64,000 bases of DNA from NCBI GenBank assembly GCA_014075255.1, contig CP046178.1:1153616-1217615 (forward strand), given 5' to 3'. This DNA is from Gammaproteobacteria bacterium. Its GTDB lineage: Bacteria > Pseudomonadota > Gammaproteobacteria > UBA4575. Below the pieces are notes generated by a model that saw only the letters and a program-made list of their open reading frames with translations, did not search any database and was not told the origin of the DNA. Positions 53,541-64,000 of the stretch are shown here, one piece after another; within the stretch, counting starts at the first letter, position 1; each line of letters starts with the position of its first letter. A program made the position numbers and the translations under genes.

Positions 53541-55460
53541 TTACTGCTCTGGTGTAGAAACTTGATCTTCAAAGATGATGACTTCGCCCTCTTCTTGTAT
53601 GGCATCGATAACCGCCGAGAATTCTCTACGGCCATAATTCACACGTTGGGACAGCTGCTGAAATTTAGCATCGTCTAATTCTTCAGGACCGGGAGTTACG
53701 CCAAATAGCTCAATCAACGCAAAACTACCATCGCCTTGCGGCACGCCATCTACTACGCTTTCACCGTCTGAAGGATGGGGCATTGTAAACGCGTGCTGAC
53801 TTAAAACTTGTGGCACTCGATTATCATCACGGCGTATGGCGCCATGCGAAATAAGTTCTAAAGAACTTTCACTCGCGATGGAATTTATGCTTGCGCCATT
53901 TTGCATCTTCACAAACAAGCCTCGACCTTGCTCGGAAGTGGCTTCGGCCGCTTTACGCAAGGTGACTAAATTTTTGATTTCATCTTTAACGGAATCAATT
54001 GGTTTTTGTGCGGATGGTTTATGCTCGACTAAGCGCATGGTAACAACATGCCCATCTGCCACTTCAATTAACTCACTATTCAAATTTTCAACGAGCACAT
54101 CTTCTGAAAAGGCTAAGGTTTTAACTTTAGGGAAAGCGAAAATTCCCTCATTGCTTGCGGTAGTTAAAAACTCTGTCTGTTTAATCTCTAAATCAAAGCT
54201 TTCAGATACTTCTATCAAGTCATCCGGTTGCTCTACCACTAGATTTGCCATTTCATCTGCAACTTCGATAAATCGTTCTTGTGCCAATTGGCTTTTACGC
54301 TCATTGATGATTTGTTCGCGCACATCTTCGAACGGTTTTTGTTCTGACGCCTGAATTTCATCAAGTTGTATCACTTGAATTCCTTGCTCGGTTCGAATTG
54401 GCTTGCTGTAACCACCGATATCCAGCGAGAACAAAGCATCTTCTAACGCTGTACTGGTGAAGTCTCCGGGTGCAATGAATCCCATTTCTCCGCCTTTTAG
54501 AGCAGAGAGCTTATCTTCAGAATTTTTTACCGCAAGCACTGAAAACGCAGCACCGTCTTCTAATTGTTTAATAATGCCTTCAGCTTTTTCAATGGCTTGA
54601 TCCCACTCTATGGCATCTGCGCCTAGCTCACTGGGGACTTTAAACATGATGTGTCTGGCTTTGCGCAGCTGTGCGGTTTGATAGCGCTCTATTTGTGAAT
54701 CATAAATCGCTTGCGCGTCCTCTTTACTAACACTAAGGCTATCCGCTAAATCCTGTTCTTTTAGTTCTACATACGCGAGTTTGACTTGCTCTGCAGTTTG
54801 ATAATGCTGCTTATTGTCATTGTAGTAGGCTTCGATCTCCGCATCGCTCACCGTAATGGTTTCAGGTTTTACAGTGACGATTGCATATTTAAAGTCTCGC
54901 GTTTGTTCTGAGATTGTTTGAAAACGCTGTAGCTCGGCTTTCGGAATAAACGAAGATGCCGCTAATGAGTTTTCAAATTGGCGTAATTTATCTTGTTCTC
55001 TTAAATCATTTTCCCATTGCGCTTTGCTATAACGCTGCGACTCTAGTAAACGTTGATACAGTGTAGGATCAAACCTACCGTCTTTTTGAAACTGTGGAAT
55101 CTGTTGGATTCTTTTTATTAGGCTCGCATCACTAATGCGAAACCCTGCTTTATCTGCTTCTTGGCGTAATAGTTCAGTACGCACCATGTCTTTAATGACT
55201 TGCTTGCGCACGATGCTTTCATCTGGATATTGCTGTTGATAGTTTGCACCCAGCACTGACTGCAACATTTGTTTGCGCTGCTGCACTTGCTGATTGAATT
55301 GCGGCTGAGTAATTTCATTACCGTTTACATTAGCAACGGGTGCTGCACCACCACCGCCAAAATATTCTTGTATCCCCCAAGAAGCGAAGGCTAAAATCAG
55401 CAGACCGATGATGATGTAAGCCACCCAACTGCTGGCACTATCTCTAATATCTTGTAGCAT
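53541..55460 (-). CDS. ppiD: Periplasmic folding chaperone PpiD
   Basis: Inner-membrane-anchored SurA-like chaperone of 639 residues acting on proteins leaving the Sec translocon. Short cytoplasmic head, one helix (about 15-34, AYIIIGLLILAFASWGI), SurA-N-like domain, one parvulin domain (about 260-365, ARHIMFKVPSELGADA and GGEMGFIAPGDFTSTALEDA) and a helical tail. It follows hupB and two tRNAs, matching the clpP-clpX-lon-hupB-ppiD order. Confidence 0.94.
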   Translation of the reverse strand: MLQDIRDSASSWVAYIIIGLLILAFASWGIQEYFGGGGAAPVANVNGNEITQPQFNQQVQQRKQMLQSVLGANYQQQYPDESIVRKQVIKDMVRTELLRQEADKAGFRISDASLIKRIQQIPQFQKDGRFDPTLYQRLLESQRYSKAQWENDLREQDKLRQFENSLAASSFIPKAELQRFQTISEQTRDFKYAIVTVKPETITVSDAEIEAYYNDNKQHYQTAEQVKLAYVELKEQDLADSLSVSKEDAQAIYDSQIERYQTAQLRKARHIMFKVPSELGADAIEWDQAIEKAEGIIKQLEDGAAFSVLAVKNSEDKLSALKGGEMGFIAPGDFTSTALEDALFSLDIGGYSKPIRTEQGIQVIQLDEIQASEQKPFEDVREQIINERKSQLAQERFIEVADEMANLVVEQPDDLIEVSESFDLEIKQTEFLTTASNEGIFAFPKVKTLAFSEDVLVENLNSELIEVADGHVVTMRLVEHKPSAQKPIDSVKDEIKNLVTLRKAAEATSEQGRGLFVKMQNGASINSIASESSLELISHGAIRRDDNRVPQVLSQHAFTMPHPSDGESVVDGVPQGDGSFALIELFGVTPGPEELDDAKFQQLSQRVNYGRREFSAVIDAIQEEGEVIIFEDQVSTPEQ

Positions 55461-55670
55461 AATGATGAATTACTTTCTATGGCGATGAGCGTTTATAAAT
55501 AAACAATAAGCTCATGTGAATTCTGATTGTTTAAGACCTAATTACTTTTCTAATATATTTATACTATTGATATTAACCAGCACTTATTAAGTACTGGTTA
55601 ATGACTACTACTCTTTACTACACTGCCGGGTTTTCATAGGTCAGGTCGCTATTTATTTTTTGGGAATAAA

Positions 55671-55747
55671 TGGCGGAGTGGACGGGATTCGAACCCGCGA
55701 CCCCCGGCGTGACAGGCCGGTATTCTAACCAGCTGAACTACCACTCC
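55671..55747 (-). tRNA. tRNA-Asp (GTC)
   Basis: 77-nt cloverleaf on the minus strand: acceptor GGAGTGG/CCACTCC, anticodon loop CTGTCAC (GTC), T-loop TTCGAAT, discriminator G and encoded CCA. Ten bp from tRNA-Val, same strand. Confidence 0.97.
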
Positions 55748-55757
55748 GTCATAACTG

Positions 55758-55833
55758 TGGTGGGTGCTGAGGGATTCGAACCCACGACATCCGCCTTGTA
55801 AGGGCGACGCTCTACCAGCTGAGCTAAGCACCC
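55758..55833 (-). tRNA. tRNA-Val (TAC)
   Basis: 76-nt cloverleaf on the minus strand: acceptor GGGTGCT/AGCACCC, D-arm TAGCTCAGCTGGTAGAGC, anticodon loop CTTACAA (TAC), T-loop TTCGAAT, encoded CCA. It begins 11 bp after the hupB stop. Confidence 0.97.
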
Positions 55834-55844
55834 CAAAAGGCGCG

Positions 55845-56117
55845 CTAGTTTACGGCATCCTTCAAGCCTTTGCCAGCCTTGAAGCTAGGCACATTTGAGG
55901 CTTTAATTTGAATGGTTTCACCGGTGCGTGGATTGCGTCCCTGGCGAGCCGCTCGTGCTTTTACCTGGAAGGTTCCAAAGCCCACTAATGAGACCGTATC
56001 ACCGCTCTTAAGAGTCGATGTGATGGAATCTATAACGGCGTCTAATGCTCTTGCGCCATCTGCTTTAGAAAGACTTGCCGCATCTGCTACGGCTTCTGCT
56101 AGTTCAGATTTATTCAT
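55845..56117 (-). CDS. hupB: DNA-binding protein HU (beta type)
   Basis: Nucleoid-associated histone-like protein, 90 residues, the exact family length. The signature is [22 protein letters not shown], with the intercalating Pro at NPRTGE. It lies between lon and the tRNAs, the conserved lon-hupB position, and has its own promoter at 56290-56319. Confidence 0.97.
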   Translation of the reverse strand: MNKSELAEAVADAASLSKADGARALDAVIDSITSTLKSGDTVSLVGFGTFQVKARAARQGRNPRTGETIQIKASNVPSFKAGKGLKDAVN

Positions 56118-56289
56118 TGAGCCAAGCTCCCCTATATAGGTTGATACAACCGGTTAAGGCTGTACGTTGTTAAGAATAAAAAAATAATTGCTCGTTAATC
56201 TCAGTAGTACTACACGAGATGAATTGAAAGGACATTGTTGGTCGCAGTTTTTTGATGATCGCGTAGTGTTTAGATCATTGAACGCAAGT

Positions 56290-56319
56290 GTTATACCAAG
56301 CGCTTCGGAAGCAAGTCAA
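56290..56319 (-). promoter_or_regulatory. Sigma-70-type promoter of hupB
   Basis: On the minus strand TTGACT, 18 nt, TATAAC. The spacer contains a small palindrome (GCTTC-C-GAAGC). The start would be near 56283, giving a leader of about 165 nt. Confidence 0.6.
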
Positions 56320-56355
56320 CAAAGGATAGCCCTTTATTTACAACAAATTTACTTT

Positions 56356-58806
56356 TTAATGTGCCTGTACAGGCTTATTTTTTGCTGCAGCTTTCTTACC
56401 TTTAGATCGCAAATTGCCTACCGTATCCGCATCATCGAGTGGCTCGGGCATCTTTACAAGTGCTACTTGAAGTACTTCATCAATCCATTGAACTGGAATG
56501 ATTTCAAGCTTTTGTTTGATATTGTTAGGAATCTCAGTTAGATCTTTTTCATTTTCTTTTGGAATCATCACGGTTTTAATTTCACCGCGATGAGCGGCCA
56601 AAAGTTTCTCTTTTAGGCCTCCAATAGGCAGTACTTCGCCACGTAAAGTTATTTCACCTGTCATCGCCACATCGGCTCGAACTGGGATCTTTGTGAGGGC
56701 TGAAACGATCGCGGTGGTCATACCCACACCGGCACTTGGGCCATCTTTTTTCACGGCACCTTCAGGGACGTGAATGTGGATATCGGCCTTCTCATAAAAA
56801 TCAGGCTTAATGCCTAATACCGATGCACGGCTACGTACAACGGTATGTGCCACTTGGATTGACTCCTGCATGACATCTTCCAATTGACCGGTACGGCTGG
56901 TCTTACCTTTACCTGGAACCACTACGGCTTCAATCGTTAATAATTCACCACCGACTTCGGTCCAGGCTAATCCTGTTACCTGTCCAACTTGGTCTTTTTC
57001 CTCGGCAGACCCATAGCTGAAACGTTTCACACCTAAGAATTTTTCTAAACTTCTAGGCGTAATCGAAGCTTTTGTCGTGTCTTTATCTTTGCCTTTTTTA
57101 AGTACAATTAACTTAACCACCTTACGGCAAATCTTTGATATCTCTCGCTCTAAATTACGTACACCGGCTTCGCGCGTGTAATAACGAATGATGTCACGCA
57201 CTGCGTTTTCGGCAATATGAAATTCTTTATCTTTAAGTCCATTGGCCTTCATCACCTTAGGTACAAGATATTTAATTGCGATATTTTTCTTTTCGTCTTC
57301 GGTGTAACCCGGCAAACGAATTACTTCCATACGATCCAATAAAGGTCCTGGAATGTTCAAAGTATTAGCCGTCGCCACAAACATGACATCGGATAAGTCG
57401 TAGTCCACTTCTAGATAATGGTCACCAAACGTATGGTTCTGTTCAGGATCGAGCACTTCCAACATTGCTGATGCGGGGTCGCCACGGAAATCCGCTGCCA
57501 TTTTATCAATCTCGTCCAACAAAAATAGCGGGTTGCGCACTTCTACTTTGGACAAGTTTTGAATAATTTTACCCGGCAAAGAACCTATATACGTTCTTCT
57601 ATGTCCGCGTATCTCGGCCTCATCACGTACACCACCTAATGACATACGGGAGAATTTGCGATTCGTCGCACGCGCAATGGATTTACCAATTGAAGTTTTA
57701 CCCACACCTGGAGGTCCCACTAAACATAAAATAGGGCCTTTAGATTTTTTCACTCTTTGTTGCACAGCTAAATATTCAAGGATACGCTCTTTGACTTTAT
57801 CTAAACCAAAGTGATCTTCTTCAAGAATATCTTCTGCGGCACCGAGATCATTACGCACCTTAGATTTTTTCTTCCAAGGCACACCCACTAACCAGTCGAT
57901 GTAGTTACGCACTACGGTTGCCTCTGCAGACATCGGAGACATCATTTTTAATTTGTTTAATTCAGAATCCGCTTTTTCTTTAGCTTCTTTAGACATGCCT
58001 GCTTTTTCAATTTTATCTGCAAGCTCATCAACCTCATTAGGCACATCTTCAATTTCGCCTAATTCTTTCTGAATGGCTTTCATTTGCTCATTCAAATAAT
58101 ACTCGCGCTGAGATTTTTCCATCTGCTGCTTAACACGGCCGCGAATACGCTTTTCTATTTGCAATACGTCTAACTCACCTTCAATTAAGGTAATAAGATG
58201 TTCTAAACGCAGTTGTACCGTTCTTATCTCTAATACATGTTGCTTTTCATCAAGCTTTAACGACATGTGCGCCGCAATGGTATCGGCAAGTCTAGATGGC
58301 TCATCTATACCCGCCAATGAAGTTAATACTTCTGGTGGTACTTTTTTATTTAGCTTTACATATTGCTCGAACATTGAAGTTACTGAACGTGCTAAAACTT
58401 CTAATTCTTTTTCATCATCTGCTTCTTCACTTTCTAGTAACGCAATTTGCGCACTAAAAAATTCATCGTCTTCTGAATAATTAATGACTTCTGCACGCTC
58501 TACGCCTTCAACCAATACTTTAATGGTTCCATCTGGAAGTTTAAGCAATTGCAAAATGGTAGAAAGTGTTCCAATTTGATGAATCTCATCTATTTGAGGA
58601 TCATCAATTTCTGCGCTCTTTTGTGCGACTAACAATATCTGTTTGTTATCCGACATCGCTGCATCTAGCGCTTGGATAGATTTTTCTCGTCCTACAAATA
58701 ATGGAATGACCATGTGCGGATACACCACCACATCGCGCAGTGGGAGCACGGGTACCGTCTGGCTAGCATCATCGATTACATCATTTGAACTTGAATCTTC
58801 ACTCAT
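56356..58806 (-). CDS. lon: ATP-dependent protease La (Lon)
   Basis: Cytoplasmic AAA+ serine protease of 816 residues that removes misfolded and regulatory proteins. N-terminal substrate domain ([20 protein letters not shown]), AAA+ Walker [10 protein letters not shown] near 365, Walker [10 protein letters not shown], and a protease domain with catalytic Ser in [13 protein letters not shown] and Lys in [14 protein letters not shown] sigma-32 promoter lies upstream. Downstream of clpX on the same strand. Confidence 0.98.
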   Translation of the reverse strand: MSEDSSSNDVIDDASQTVPVLPLRDVVVYPHMVIPLFVGREKSIQALDAAMSDNKQILLVAQKSAEIDDPQIDEIHQIGTLSTILQLLKLPDGTIKVLVEGVERAEVINYSEDDEFFSAQIALLESEEADDEKELEVLARSVTSMFEQYVKLNKKVPPEVLTSLAGIDEPSRLADTIAAHMSLKLDEKQHVLEIRTVQLRLEHLITLIEGELDVLQIEKRIRGRVKQQMEKSQREYYLNEQMKAIQKELGEIEDVPNEVDELADKIEKAGMSKEAKEKADSELNKLKMMSPMSAEATVVRNYIDWLVGVPWKKKSKVRNDLGAAEDILEEDHFGLDKVKERILEYLAVQQRVKKSKGPILCLVGPPGVGKTSIGKSIARATNRKFSRMSLGGVRDEAEIRGHRRTYIGSLPGKIIQNLSKVEVRNPLFLLDEIDKMAADFRGDPASAMLEVLDPEQNHTFGDHYLEVDYDLSDVMFVATANTLNIPGPLLDRMEVIRLPGYTEDEKKNIAIKYLVPKVMKANGLKDKEFHIAENAVRDIIRYYTREAGVRNLEREISKICRKVVKLIVLKKGKDKDTTKASITPRSLEKFLGVKRFSYGSAEEKDQVGQVTGLAWTEVGGELLTIEAVVVPGKGKTSRTGQLEDVMQESIQVAHTVVRSRASVLGIKPDFYEKADIHIHVPEGAVKKDGPSAGVGMTTAIVSALTKIPVRADVAMTGEITLRGEVLPIGGLKEKLLAAHRGEIKTVMIPKENEKDLTEIPNNIKQKLEIIPVQWIDEVLQVALVKMPEPLDDADTVGNLRSKGKKAAAKNKPVQAH

Positions 58807-58909
58807 ATGTTTTATATACCGTTGGTTAAATCTATTTATTTACGTAAGGCAAATTAGTTGATTAAATCAATTATTCTTATGGTTATGGGAAGTTTGCAGG
58901 TAAATCAAA

Positions 58910-58938
58910 ATATGGGGATATTTTGTAGGGAATTCAAG
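58910..58938 (-). promoter_or_regulatory. Sigma-32 (heat-shock) promoter of lon
   Basis: On the minus strand CTTGAAT, 15 nt, CCCCATAT: the -10 half is perfect and the -35 half has one mismatch to the RpoH consensus. It lies about 100 bp upstream of the lon ATG. Confidence 0.8.
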
Positions 58939-59003
58939 GCCAGCTTGGCTGACTGTGCACATAAATGAGTTAAATAGAGTTATTTTGCCCATTTATTAAC
59001 CAA

Positions 59004-60287
59004 TTAGTCGTCAGAGGCAGCCTTCTCGTACTCAGTGCCTTCATAGATAAGATAAGGCTTAGAGTCTCCAGTGATCACTCCTTCATCCACCACCACTTTA
59101 CTGATGCTGTCTTGGGAAGGTAAATCATACATGGTGTCTAACAATACATTTTCTAAAATGGTACGCAAACCTCTGGCACCGGTTTTACGGTCCATGGCTT
59201 TACGTGCCACTGCATACAATGCATTTTCTCTAAATTCAATATCAACGCCTTCCATATCGAATAAACGCTTATATTGTTTAGTAATTGCATTTTTTGGTTC
59301 AGTAAGAATTCGCACTAAGGCTTCTTCATTTAATTCTTCTAACGTCGCTACCACCGGTAGACGACCAACAAATTCAGGAATCAGTCCGTAGCGAATTAAA
59401 TCTTCCGGTTCTACGTTATGCAAAATTTCGCCAATGTTTGCTTTTTTCTCTTTGCTACGCAATTCTGCAGAGAAACCAATGCCACCTTTTTCAGTTCGGT
59501 CGCGTATTACTTTATCTAAACCTGCAAACGCACCGCCACAAACAAATAAAATGTTACTGGTGTCTACTTGCAAAAATTCTTGTTGTGGATGCTTTCTTCC
59601 ACCTTGTGGTGGGACTGATGCGATAGTACCTTCAATAAGCTTTAGCAATGCTTGTTGCACGCCTTCACCAGAAACATCTCGAGTAATGGATGGGTTGTCA
59701 GACTTACGTGAAATTTTATCGATTTCATCTATGTAGACAATACCCGTTTGCGCTTTATCTACATCGTAATCACATTTCTGTAATAACTTTTGAATAATGT
59801 TTTCAACATCCTCACCCACATAACCTGCTTCAGTAAGTGTTGTGGCATCTGCAATAGTGAAGGGAACATTTAATAAACGCGCTAAGGTTTCTGCAAGTAA
59901 TGTTTTACCCGAACCTGTAGGTCCTACCAAAAGAATATTACTCTTAGCAAGTTCTACTGCATTCTTACTAGCATTTTTTGCATCTAAACGTTTGTAGTGA
60001 TTATAAACCGCAACGGACAACACTTTTTTAGCGCGATCTTGACCGATTACGTATTCATCTAGAATTGCATTGATTTCGACTGGCTTAGGAAGTTTAGTGG
60101 AGCCGGCTGGCGCCTGATCCTGCATTTCTTCACGAATAATATCGTTACATAACTCGACACATTCATCACATATAAATACTGACGGGCCTGCAATTAACTT
60201 GCGAACTTCATGTTGGCTTTTACCGCAGAAAGAGCAATACAACAGCTTGCCGCTTTCTTGATCCTTGGTTGTATTGTCGTCACTCAT
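59004..60287 (-). CDS. clpX: ClpX ATPase, unfoldase of ClpXP
   Basis: AAA+ unfoldase of 427 residues that feeds ClpP. N-terminal zinc-binding domain with four Cys (CSFCGK...CDECVELC), Walker A GPTGSGKT near 120, Walker [10 protein letters not shown], and pore loop EAGYVGED. Separated from clpP by 250 bp, longer than in E. coli, so it may have a second promoter there. Confidence 0.98.
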   Translation of the reverse strand: MSDDNTTKDQESGKLLYCSFCGKSQHEVRKLIAGPSVFICDECVELCNDIIREEMQDQAPAGSTKLPKPVEINAILDEYVIGQDRAKKVLSVAVYNHYKRLDAKNASKNAVELAKSNILLVGPTGSGKTLLAETLARLLNVPFTIADATTLTEAGYVGEDVENIIQKLLQKCDYDVDKAQTGIVYIDEIDKISRKSDNPSITRDVSGEGVQQALLKLIEGTIASVPPQGGRKHPQQEFLQVDTSNILFVCGGAFAGLDKVIRDRTEKGGIGFSAELRSKEKKANIGEILHNVEPEDLIRYGLIPEFVGRLPVVATLEELNEEALVRILTEPKNAITKQYKRLFDMEGVDIEFRENALYAVARKAMDRKTGARGLRTILENVLLDTMYDLPSQDSISKVVVDEGVITGDSKPYLIYEGTEYEKAASDD

Positions 60288-60537
60288 TAAGAATTACCGC
60301 ACATCTTCGTATAAATTAAGATGCTGATATTTGAATTAAGTTCTATGTGGAAATTGATTATCCCTAAAGATAATACGCTCTAGTTAAGGCAACTATACGC
60401 TTATTTCTAGAGTTTTGTAGTAGACCTAGAAGGCACTTTTTGCACAAAATTTGAGCGTTTTCACAACCTATTGATTCCGAGTTAGTTCTAGCGAGCTAAG
60501 CTCCTGATTTCTTGCTGGAATTTTGACGCCAGGTTAT

Positions 60538-61197
60538 TTAGCTCTCGGTATCTTGCGTGCGTTTATCCAATACTTCGTCAATTATCCCGTATTCCTTAGC
60601 GGTTGCACTGTCCATAAAATTATCACGATCAGTATCTTCACCAATCCGTTCCACAGATTGGCCAGTATGTTTCGCTAAAATATTATTTAGCTCTTCACGA
60701 ATTTTTAAGATTTCACGCGCATGAATATCAATGTCTGTTGCCTGACCTTGAAAACCGCCTAAAGGTTGATGAATCATTACTCGTGAATGTGGCAATGCAT
60801 AGCGTTTGTCTGCTGCTCCACCTGCCAATAATAATGCACCCATGCTAGCAGCCTGCCCAATACACAAAGTACTAATGTCTGGGTTAATAAATTGCATGGT
60901 GTCGTAAATAGCCATGCCAGCTGTAACAGAACCACCAGGTGAGTTGATATACACAGAAATATCTTTATCTGGATTTTCAGATTCTAAAAAAAGTAATTGC
61001 GCTACTACAAGATTGGCCATTTGATCTTCAATGGGTCCTACAATAAAAATCACTCGCTCTTTTAATAAACGCGAATATATATCATAGGCACGCTCTCCGC
61101 GTGCAGACTGTTCTACTACCATTGGCACAAGACCTAAGGCTTGTGTATGTTGAGCACCATTTTGTGAGTCTGAGTGTTGTGAATTATAGTCAGGCAT
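60538..61197 (-). CDS. clpP: ClpP protease subunit
   Basis: Serine protease forming the ClpP tetradecamer, 219 residues including a short N-terminal propeptide. The catalytic Ser is in [11 protein letters not shown], the His in [10 protein letters not shown] and the Asp in the DTDRDNFM region. It lies 32 bp downstream of tig on the same strand. Confidence 0.98.
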   Translation of the reverse strand: MPDYNSQHSDSQNGAQHTQALGLVPMVVEQSARGERAYDIYSRLLKERVIFIVGPIEDQMANLVVAQLLFLESENPDKDISVYINSPGGSVTAGMAIYDTMQFINPDISTLCIGQAASMGALLLAGGAADKRYALPHSRVMIHQPLGGFQGQATDIDIHAREILKIREELNNILAKHTGQSVERIGEDTDRDNFMDSATAKEYGIIDEVLDKRTQDTES

Positions 61198-61229
61198 ATT
61201 TATTTCCTACTAATTATTAAGCTGAAAAC

Positions 61230-62537
61230 TTAAGTTTGTTTGTTAACAAATTCATCAAAGCTGAATTTTTTAGACTTCTTTTTAGCCTCGCCCAGTACAT
61301 AGTCTACCACTTGTTCTTCCATAACCATCATTTCTACATTGGCCATCGCTTCACGATTGTTTCTGTAGTATTGAATCACCTCATCAGGCTTACCATAGCC
61401 CGCAGAGATTACTTGAAGTTGCTGAGCTACCTTATCCTGGTCAACTTTGATTTCTTTTTTCTGTACTATTTCGCTAATGATTAAACCAAGCGATATTCTT
61501 TTCTTCGCCTCTTCTTCAAATAAGCGATCTGGAAGCACATCATCAGGCAAGCCTGAGTTATCTGGCATTTGCATATTACTCATTGCTTGACCACGTAACG
61601 CTTCAATTTCTTGCTTTTCCAATGCATTGGGTATGTCTACTTTGATTTCTTCAAACAAGCAATCCATTACATTGTTCTTTTCAAAGGCTTTTTTACGCTG
61701 CTCTAATTCAAGCGTCATGTTTTCGCTTAATTGTTTGCGAAAAGCTTCTATCGTGCCTTCTTGAATACCAAATTCTTTAATGAGTTCTTCATTAAGCTCT
61801 GGCAGCTCACCCTCTTCAATTTTTAAAACTTCAATTTCAAAAGTGGCGACTTTCTCTGCAAGATCTTGCTGCATATAATCTTTTGGAAATGTTACCTCGA
61901 AAGATTTTTTGTCGCCTTTTACAACACCTGTTAGTTGCTTCTCAAAATCAGGCAATAAATTACTAGAACCTATTACTGTTGGAAAATTTTCTTGGCTACC
62001 GCCTTCAAATGCTTCGCCATCAATTTTACCAACAAAATTCATACTTACTTGATCATCTTGTTTCGCTTTACGCTCAACTTCAGTCCATTTCATTTTCTGT
62101 TTAAGAAGTTTTTCCACAATATCATCTATGTCACTATCCGCAACTTCAACGTCAGCCACTTCTATTTCAAACTTACTGGCGTCGGCTAATTCGACCTCAG
62201 GATACACTTCAAAAGTTGCGATATATTTTAAATTTTGATTAACCTCTAAACTGACAGGATCAATACTTGGGCTACCTGCAGGGCGAAGTTTTTCTTGCAT
62301 TACCGCTTTTTGAAAACTTGTTTGCATGGTTTCTGCAATCACTTCTTGCGTTACTTTCTTTCCGTACTGTTGTCGCACTACACGCAAAGGTACTTTGCCT
62401 GGACGAAAGCCTGACATTTTTACCTGTGTACTTAGATTTTTTAGCTTAATTTCGATAGCAGAATTAACTTCTTCAGCCGGCACTTCTACCGTCATTTTGC
62501 GTTCTAAGCCTTCTGATGTTTCTAGAGATACTTGCAT
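61230..62537 (-). CDS. tig: Trigger factor
   Basis: Ribosome-associated chaperone and prolyl isomerase, 435 residues. Ribosome-binding head with the signature SGFRPGKVPLRVVRQQYG (about 41-58), FKBP domain with FVGKIDGEAFEGG and the C-terminal helical arms. First gene of tig-clpP-clpX-lon. Confidence 0.98.
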   Translation of the reverse strand: MQVSLETSEGLERKMTVEVPAEEVNSAIEIKLKNLSTQVKMSGFRPGKVPLRVVRQQYGKKVTQEVIAETMQTSFQKAVMQEKLRPAGSPSIDPVSLEVNQNLKYIATFEVYPEVELADASKFEIEVADVEVADSDIDDIVEKLLKQKMKWTEVERKAKQDDQVSMNFVGKIDGEAFEGGSQENFPTVIGSSNLLPDFEKQLTGVVKGDKKSFEVTFPKDYMQQDLAEKVATFEIEVLKIEEGELPELNEELIKEFGIQEGTIEAFRKQLSENMTLELEQRKKAFEKNNVMDCLFEEIKVDIPNALEKQEIEALRGQAMSNMQMPDNSGLPDDVLPDRLFEEEAKKRISLGLIISEIVQKKEIKVDQDKVAQQLQVISAGYGKPDEVIQYYRNNREAMANVEMMVMEEQVVDYVLGEAKKKSKKFSFDEFVNKQT

Positions 62538-62560
62538 GGGATTTATATTATTCTATTGAT

Positions 62561-62591
62561 TATGAAAATATTATGAAAATATTATGGAAAT
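62561..62591. repeat. 11-bp tandem repeat upstream of tig
   Basis: TATGAAAATAT occurs twice in tandem followed by a degenerate third copy (TATGGAAAT), immediately upstream of the tig start. AT-rich, possibly part of its promoter region. Confidence 0.6.
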
Positions 62592-62771
62592 TTCAGCGTT
62601 TAATTATTGCGCCCTTTTGTATGTATTATTTGTACAGCCCTAAACCATTCTAAGCTCTTTTTGATCACTCACTTGCTCAACTCTAAACCAATAAGCGCCC
62701 TTCTTTAACTAAGCAGTTGGCTCGGTTCTAGACCAACACTCCTTACATTTTTCAATTACTCTGCCTTAGGA

Positions 62772-62856
<85 letters not shown>

Positions 62857-62977
62857 AATATTTAACTAGGCAGGAGACCCATACATATGAGCCGCACAGA
62901 ATTATAACCGAATTTATTTATCAGAAATGTAGCTACAGCCATATATTCTGAAGATATATTAAACTTATAATTCCTCT

Positions 62978-63859
62978 ATGCCTGCACTTTTAATCTTTAT
63001 TGCCTATTTTGCAATAGCACTTTTGAGTGGGGCTGCTATTTCATATCCCCTACATACCTTTTTGGCAAATTGGTTTGAGCTGGATTTTGATCGAGTAGCC
63101 AGCCGCAGCGTTTTAATTGTAGCAATCATATTTTTTATAGCACTGTATAGAAAACTCGGTTTTGGCTCATGGCAGGAAATTGGCTTTAGCTCGGATAAGA
63201 AACAGTTCTTCAAAGACTTAGCTAAAGGCATAGGCTTTGGCATATTAATAATGTCTCCGGTCATAGCCGGTTTATTGATCACCCAAAACCGCATGATCGA
63301 TATGGACTGGGAAGTATCTCTGTTCAATATACTCAAACTAGCCATTACCGCTTTAATTTCCGGCTTAATCATTGGCATTTTAGAGGAAACTCTTTTTCGA
63401 GGAGCGATGCTAGGGGCTATCAAAAAATACAGCTCTGCTATCTTTGCAGTGGTTGTCACCAGTTTATTTTATGCGCTGGTACATTTTATCCAGCCTGATA
63501 TCGAATTGAATACAAACACTCTGAATTGGATGAGTGGATTTGTGCTGTTAAAAAATGCGCTGCCGAATTTTGCTGACATTCCCCTTATTATCGATTCGCT
63601 TATCGCTTTGTTTTTAGCAGGCGCACTACTTGCGATTGTGAGAATACGTACTAACCGTATTGCGCTTTGTATCGGTATCCATGCTGGCTGGGTTATCTCA
63701 ATTAAAATATTCAAACGCGTTACTGATACAAACATATATTCAGATTATGCTTTTTTAACTGGAAATTATGACAAGGTAATTGGTTATCTCGCAGCTGTGT
63801 GTATTGCTGCCTTTATCGTATTGCTGCTAAATATACAAACACGGAAAACGCAAGGCTAG
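62978..63859 (+). CDS. CPBP family intramembrane metalloprotease
   Basis: Inner-membrane protein of 293 residues with about eight helices. The Abi/CPBP motif 1 is GILEETLFRGAMLGA (Glu-Glu-x3-Arg near 136), motif 2 YALVHFI with His near 168, and a third His in CIGIHAGWVI. These are the presumed zinc ligands of this Rce1-like family. Substrate unknown. Convergent with the truncated gene at the window end. Confidence 0.88.
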   Translation: MPALLIFIAYFAIALLSGAAISYPLHTFLANWFELDFDRVASRSVLIVAIIFFIALYRKLGFGSWQEIGFSSDKKQFFKDLAKGIGFGILIMSPVIAGLLITQNRMIDMDWEVSLFNILKLAITALISGLIIGILEETLFRGAMLGAIKKYSSAIFAVVVTSLFYALVHFIQPDIELNTNTLNWMSGFVLLKNALPNFADIPLIIDSLIALFLAGALLAIVRIRTNRIALCIGIHAGWVISIKIFKRVTDTNIYSDYAFLTGNYDKVIGYLAAVCIAAFIVLLLNIQTRKTQG

Positions 63860-63872
63860 ATTATATTTTTAG

Positions 63873-64000
63873 TTAGTGTTTAACCTGGGCCACTCGTTTC
63901 CAACCTATTAAATAGGGATCTAATAACCAGATGCGATTTTCAGACTTGGTATACGCAATTTCTCGTGCATATTCAGCTTGCCATTTTGTATTACTAAAAT
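63873..64000 (-). CDS. C-terminal fragment of an unidentified gene
   Basis: An open frame enters from the right end of the window and stops at 63873. The 41 visible residues end ENRIWLLDPYLIGWKRVAQV-KH. The tail is too short to assign a family. Coding is supported by the continuous frame and by its convergent position 13 bp from the CPBP gene. Confidence 0.6.
   Translation of the reverse strand, partial: FSNTKWQAEYAREIAYTKSENRIWLLDPYLIGWKRVAQVKH

Noticed and set aside
55649-55831. A 60-codon minus-strand open frame across both tRNAs
   Set aside because: It consists of tRNA-Val and tRNA-Asp sequence; cloverleaves explain it fully.

Overview
This 64 kb window is AT-rich chromosomal DNA from a gammaproteobacterium outside the Enterobacterales. 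The evidence is the conserved order tig-clpP-clpX-lon-hupB-ppiD, the order mltD/yafS-like/rnhA/dnaQ, a ratA-ratB-bamE-recN neighbourhood, sigma-32-type and sigma-54-type promoters, and an HrcA/CIRCE circuit, which only some gammaproteobacteria have. There is no rRNA, no CRISPR array and no recognisable transposase. Three tRNA genes are present: Asp-GTC, Val-TAC and Leu-TAG.

Layout. 0-10.4 kb is a housekeeping block: hrcA-grpE-dnaK leftward, with CIRCE at hrcA and a sigma-32 promoter at dnaK; divergent nadK-recN-bamE; then a DUF3617 protein, ratB, ratA, an SNF-type transporter and smpB. 10.4-14.3 kb holds a small lipoprotein, dnaQ, rnhA, a methyltransferase and mltD. 14.6-17.9 kb is a three-gene signalling operon (membrane Ser/Thr kinase, PP2C phosphatase, double-FHA protein). 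18.2-28.1 kb carries an acetyltransferase, a four-gene peptide ABC importer of the Yej type, fabI, a small membrane protein, a Na+/H+ antiporter and a cupin. 28.1-34.7 kb is a Cus-type copper/silver RND efflux operon with a Cys/His-rich secreted protein.

35-49.5 kb is the accessory part. It holds an isochorismatase-fold protein with an altered active site, an unknown protein with a paralogue 12 kb away (36.2 and 48.6 kb), an MFS transporter, and a TetR-controlled set (AhpD-like protein, YHS protein) followed by MAPEG, cytochrome P460 and a second YHS protein. Next come a flavin-type oxidase and a PAS-AAA-Fis sigma-54 activator. Divergent from the activator is a textbook -24/-12 promoter feeding a secreted repeat protein, another small secreted protein, a glutaredoxin, a tautomerase and a disulfide reductase-like flavoprotein. 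I infer a redox, electrophile or nitrogen-oxide stress module; the inducer cannot be read from sequence.

49.7-53.5 kb has two secreted proteins (one TlpA-like), a DoxX protein, a 39-residue Lys-rich protein, a DUF6869-like protein and a dicarboxylate symporter. 53.5-62.5 kb is the protein-quality-control cluster (ppiD, tRNAs, hupB, lon with its own sigma-32 promoter, clpX, clpP, tig). The window closes with tRNA-Leu, a CPBP protease and a truncated leftward gene. Dispersed MITE-like repeats lie at 25.9, 49.6 and 50.9 kb.
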